Assembly (NCBI GenBank): GCA_910584055.1
Contig: CAJTZS010000080.1
Span: 1-9,122, forward strand
Reading direction: 5' to 3'
Source: an uncultured Muribaculaceae bacterium
GTDB taxonomy: Bacteria; Bacteroidota; Bacteroidia; Bacteroidales; Muribaculaceae
Length of the DNA stretch: 9,122 bases
Shown here: one piece after another, positions 6,886-9,122 of the stretch
Position numbering within the stretch: the stretch's first letter is position 1
Layout: every line of letters begins with the position of its first letter
Notes under the pieces: model-generated
Seen by the model: only the letters and a program-made list of their open reading frames with translations
Databases searched by the model: none
What the model was told of the DNA's origin: nothing
Program-made: the position numbers and the translations under genes

Positions 6886-7352
6886 AACTGAATGCTTTCT
6901 ATATGTTTCAAACAATCGTCAAGCATCTTCTGGGAGCGGATACAATACTGGATATTGGGTCGTTCATATTTGAGTAAACCTAATGCTTCATTCTCCGACA
7001 ATTCGCCTTCGAAATACCTATCAAGCGTTTGGATAACCTTGTCATTGGCAATACCTCCGATGACGAGGTCAAAATCAGAGATATCCTTACCGGCACGGCA
7101 GTTGGCCACAAAACTGAGCCAATCCTTATCATAGCTGTCGAATTCCACAATTCCCCATTTAGAAGGGTCGAATTCAAATTCGTAAGCGTTCAGCCATGCC
7201 TCTCGTTGACGTCGGATAAATCGTTGCGCATATCTGACTGCCTGTTCGTGAATCGAGGTCAGATAAAAACCTTTGCCAAAATCGAGATAGTCCCGGGAAT
7301 GAACAATGTCAGGCTTAACCACAGATACCGTGGATGAATGATATAGTCTCAT
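6882..7352 (-). CDS. DUF3990 protein, ADP-ribosyltransferase-like putative toxin/effector
   Basis: This 156-residue protein matches the DUF3990 family, which I recall being linked to the ADP-ribosyltransferase fold. ART-like marks can be seen directly: LYHSS at residues 3-7, giving the NAD-contacting His H5, and DFGKGFYLTSIHEQAVRYA starting at residue 24, the Tyr-containing element that in PARP and ART proteins reads 'fGkGiYf....A'. The conserved block FDLVIGGIANDKV is at 94-106, and NIQYCIRSQKML at about 133-144 offers Q135 as a possible third active-site position. There is no signal peptide or transmembrane segment, so it should act in the cytoplasm. Its ATG overlaps the TGA of the preceding DUF3791 gene as ATGA (7349-7352). 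The Shine-Dalgarno-like AAAGGAG (7369 down to 7363) lies ten bases upstream, inside that gene. The arrangement suggests strict co-translation with its partners. The target is unknown, and NAD-dependent modification is inferred, not shown. Confidence 0.83.
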   Translation of the reverse strand: MRLYHSSTVSVVKPDIVHSRDYLDFGKGFYLTSIHEQAVRYAQRFIRRQREAWLNAYEFEFDPSKWGIVEFDSYDKDWLSFVANCRAGKDISDFDLVIGGIANDKVIQTLDRYFEGELSENEALGLLKYERPNIQYCIRSQKMLDDCLKHIESIQL

Positions 7353-7567
7353 TGCGGTAGCACTCCTTTCTCCCTCATATAGTCGGTTATGTCTTCCATA
7401 AGATAACGTGAACTAAAAGTATGCAGCACATCATACGACGGCACAATATAGTCGTACAATATGCCAGATTGCTTTAGCCTTCGGTAAACCTCCCGTTGGC
7501 TCATCTTCAGCACCTGTGCGAGTTTGCTGATGCAATATGTCACAAATTCAAGTGTCTTGATATCCAT
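7349..7567 (-). CDS. DUF3791 small protein, first gene of the cassette
   Basis: This 72-residue helical protein has the DUF3791 pattern: a first helix with FVTYCISKLAQVL (residues 8-20), KMSQREVYRRLKQSGI forming a short helix-turn-helix-like unit (about 21-36), then YDYIVPSYDVLHTFSSRYLMEDI, where the D46-V-L-H-T core is the family's best-kept stretch. Such proteins often neighbour DUF3990 genes in gut bacteria. As the promoter-proximal small gene it takes the position typical of an antitoxin, and its second and third helices could bind DNA or the DUF3990 partner. Both ideas are inference. Its stop overlaps the next start (ATGA, 7349-7352). The start at 7567 follows a leader with paired direct repeats and a consensus promoter. 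Confidence 0.83.
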   Translation of the reverse strand: MDIKTLEFVTYCISKLAQVLKMSQREVYRRLKQSGILYDYIVPSYDVLHTFSSRYLMEDITDYMREKGVLPQ

Positions 7568-7578
7568 AACTATTCATA

Positions 7579-7599
7579 TTCTATATGCCTTCTATATGC
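7579..7599. repeat. Paired 10-bp direct repeats upstream of the cassette
   Basis: TTCTATATGC occurs at 7579-7588 and again at 7590-7599, so the copies start 11 bp apart, about one helical turn. Read on the minus strand they are GCATATAGAA copies lying 12-32 bases before the ATG of the first DUF3791 gene and downstream of the predicted transcription start. They could be an operator for autoregulation or a leader-RNA binding site. That role is inference. Confidence 0.6.
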
Positions 7600-7657
7600 A
7601 GTGTATATTTTTTCTTATCCTATCGCTTTAGACGGTGGACCACAACCTCGCATGCTT

Positions 7658-7688
7658 CAAAGTTACTGAATATTCCTGAAGGTACAAA
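7658..7688 (-). promoter_or_regulatory. Consensus Bacteroidota promoter for the DUF3791-DUF3990-DUF3791 cassette
   Basis: On the minus strand TTTG (7688 down to 7685) is followed by a 19-base spacer and TAACTTTG (7665 down to 7658). This is an exact match to the -33 TTTG and -7 TAnnTTTG elements of the Bacteroidota housekeeping sigma factor. Transcription would start near 7650, giving a leader of about 85 bases that contains the 10-bp direct repeats. Confidence 0.7.
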
Positions 7689-7746
7689 AAATTAGTTCAA
7701 AAATAATGCCAGTTGACTCCGTCTTCCAAAATCTTTGCAGAATCCA

Positions 7747-7776
7747 TCTGCCATTACAAAAAAATCAGTAATTTTG
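7747..7776 (+). promoter_or_regulatory. Probable promoter for the TPR lipoprotein gene
   Basis: TAATTTTG at 7769-7776 fits the Bacteroidota -7 consensus TAnnTTTG exactly. The -33 side is weak: TCTG at 7747-7750 lies 18 bases upstream. Transcription would start near 7783, about 78 bases before ATG 7861, so the inverted repeat at 7789-7821 would be in the leader RNA. A second, poorer candidate (AATCTTTG, 7730-7737) lies upstream. Confidence 0.45.
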
Positions 7777-7788
7777 TTCTTTGGGGAA

Positions 7789-7821
7789 TTAAGAGTTTAT
7801 TAAATTCAAACACACTCTTAA
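7789..7821 (+). repeat. 8-bp perfect inverted repeat in the leader of the TPR lipoprotein gene
   Basis: TTAAGAGT (7789-7796) and ACTCTTAA (7814-7821) are exact reverse complements separated by 17 bases. A second small pair, GTTT (7795-7798) and AAAC (7808-7811), could form an alternative inner stem. The repeat could be an operator for a dimeric regulator or a leader hairpin. There is no U run after it, so it is not a convincing terminator. Confidence 0.5.
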
Positions 7822-7860
7822 CGATAGATTGCTTAACTTTTACAGAATAGACGTAATATT

Positions 7861-9093
7861 ATGACAAATATAATCAGGAGCTTTCTTTGCATTCTTATTT
7901 TTGGTAGCATGTTTGTGGCGTGCACGCCGAAGGAGATTCGGGATAAGTTAGTGGCAGCGGAGAATGTTATAGAAGAGAAACCTGATTCGGCGTTAATGTT
8001 GATTAATTCCATCGATACAATGGAATTGAAGAGTCGTAAAGACTGGGCAAAATATGCGCTTCTCAATGTGCAGTCTCGCGTCAAGACTGACGAAGTCATC
8101 ACAAGCGACACGCTTATCCGGAGGGCTGTTTCATATTACGAGGACAAGGGAGATTCGCCGGAACTGATGAAGGCGTTGTTCTATAATGCTGAAATCCTTT
8201 TTAATCAAAAACGGTTGAAAGATGCAGCGTATGATGCAACGCACGCTTATGATCTTGCGACTAAATTTGAAGATAATTATTGGATTGCCAAGGTTGCAGA
8301 ATCAATATCAAATATCTATATTGAATCCTACAATGAAAATGAGGCTAAGAAGTATCTTTTCAAAGCAATATTTAATTATGAAATAGCTGGTAAGAGGCTG
8401 AATCATTTGTATAACTGGTGTGACATGGCCATCCTTGAAGGGAATGGCAGCAACTTTAGCCGGGCTGTAGAGATTGCAGACAGCGTGGCGACTATAGCGG
8501 AGACACAATTAAAAGACAGTTTGCTGCTGTATTATTGTCGTAAAATTGAATTTCGGAATCTTTATAAAGCGGGTAATTACGACAAAACAAAGAAAAGTTA
8601 TTATGAATTGAAAAAACTTGAATCAATTAGAGAATTGCCGTCCAGTTTCCTCGCAATGTTATCCGTTGCTTACTTGCATGAGGGCGATATAAGAAAGTCG
8701 GAGCAATTAATAAAAGGGATAAATATGAAGGGTGCGGACGCACGTGAACGTGCTGTTTCCTTTGATGCCTATAGGAGCTATTATCTTGCGATTGAGGATT
8801 ATAAGAATGCCTATAGATGTTATGACAGTGTCCAGTCTATTCAGAATCAGGAGGTATGTGCTTTGATGGATAATAACGTGGCTTTGTCGCAAAAAGATTA
8901 TTATACCGATAAATCTAGTGAATCGGAAAGACTCTTGTCCAAATCGCATTTCAGGTCATTCCTTTTATTGTTAGCTGTGATAATTATTTTGATTGTTGCT
9001 TTCATCTCTTATAAAATTGCAATAAAAATTAGAAACAGGAAGATTGAAGAGAATATAAATGAGATAACATTAGTGTCCACTGAAAAATCATAA
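7861..9093 (+). CDS. TPR-repeat lipoprotein with C-terminal transmembrane helix
   Basis: The protein has 410 residues. An N-terminal lipoprotein signal (hydrophobic FLCILIFGSMFVAC, lipobox Cys C21) should lead to lipid attachment on the periplasmic side. Residues about 25-350 are helical hairpins of the TPR type. The opening ENVIEEKPDSALMLINSIDT (34-53) followed by AKYALL matches a large Bacteroidales family of TPR proteins, and RRAVSYYEDKGD (88-98) and KDAAYDATHAYDLA (120-133) fit TPR helices. A transmembrane helix follows at about 366-386, then a basic, charged tail of about 24 residues. As I recall, longer family members continue past this helix into a coiled coil and a cytoplasmic DNA-binding or signalling domain. 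Here the frame stops almost at once, so the protein may be a shortened sensor, or the partner domain may be encoded beyond the window. The gene is AT-richer than the 1-6622 block. The function is unknown. Confidence 0.82.
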   Translation: MTNIIRSFLCILIFGSMFVACTPKEIRDKLVAAENVIEEKPDSALMLINSIDTMELKSRKDWAKYALLNVQSRVKTDEVITSDTLIRRAVSYYEDKGDSPELMKALFYNAEILFNQKRLKDAAYDATHAYDLATKFEDNYWIAKVAESISNIYIESYNENEAKKYLFKAIFNYEIAGKRLNHLYNWCDMAILEGNGSNFSRAVEIADSVATIAETQLKDSLLLYYCRKIEFRNLYKAGNYDKTKKSYYELKKLESIRELPSSFLAMLSVAYLHEGDIRKSEQLIKGINMKGADARERAVSFDAYRSYYLAIEDYKNAYRCYDSVQSIQNQEVCALMDNNVALSQKDYYTDKSSESERLLSKSHFRSFLLLLAVIIILIVAFISYKIAIKIRNRKIEENINEITLVSTEKS

Positions 9094-9122
9094 GAGTTCT
9101 TTGAAATTATTGATATTCAATT

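Noticed and set aside
6885..6915. Longer start (ATG 6915) for the last cassette gene
   Set aside because: It would overlap the DUF3990 gene by 34 bases and add ten residues without family support. The ATG at 6885 gives the same ATGA overlap as the other junction.
7625..7660. Short palindromes (GTGG-A-CCAC, GCATGC) considered as a recombination or attachment site
   Set aside because: They are too short to exceed chance. No integrase, transposase or matching direct repeat was found in the window.

Overview
The window looks like a chromosomal piece of a Bacteroidota genome, order Bacteroidales, most likely a Muribaculaceae-type gut species. The support is the gene content (a DUF4271 membrane protein followed by a HemD-like protein, a NodB deacetylase that begins MFIE, a TPR lipoprotein of the Bacteroides type) and promoter-like sequences of the Bacteroidota form TTTG-N19-TAnnTTTG. 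The assignment rests on recognition from memory, not on a search.

Region 1 (about 63-6622, plus strand, fairly GC-balanced) is a colinear housekeeping-like block: a cytoplasmic-looking NodB polysaccharide deacetylase, an extended-SDR NAD-dependent epimerase/dehydratase, a DUF4271 multi-pass membrane protein, a uroporphyrinogen-III synthase-like protein, and a 991-residue protein with two receiver-like domains, a PEP/pyruvate-binding ATP-grasp domain and an unassigned C-terminal domain. Two intergenic gaps carry short tandem repeats: a 10-bp unit at 681-727 and a 14/15-bp TTTAGG-containing unit at 1806-1834. A promoter-like sequence in the 3' end of the DUF4271 gene could drive the last two genes separately.

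Region 2 (6661-7567, minus strand) is a three-gene cassette convergent with region 1: DUF3791 - DUF3990 (ADP-ribosyltransferase-like) - DUF3791. Both junctions are ATGA stop/start overlaps. Upstream is a consensus Bacteroidota promoter and a pair of 10-bp direct repeats one helical turn apart. The layout resembles a toxin-antitoxin or anti-phage conflict module. This is the best candidate in the window for a little-described system.

Region 3 (7861-9093, plus strand) is an AT-richer gene, divergent from the cassette. It encodes a lipobox protein with TPR-like helical repeats and a C-terminal transmembrane helix, and may be a shortened member of a Bacteroidales sensor/regulator family. Its promoter region faces that of the cassette across a 293-bp intergenic stretch. 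Regions 2 and 3 look accessory, while region 1 looks like core genome. No tRNA, rRNA, CRISPR array, transposase or integrase was seen.
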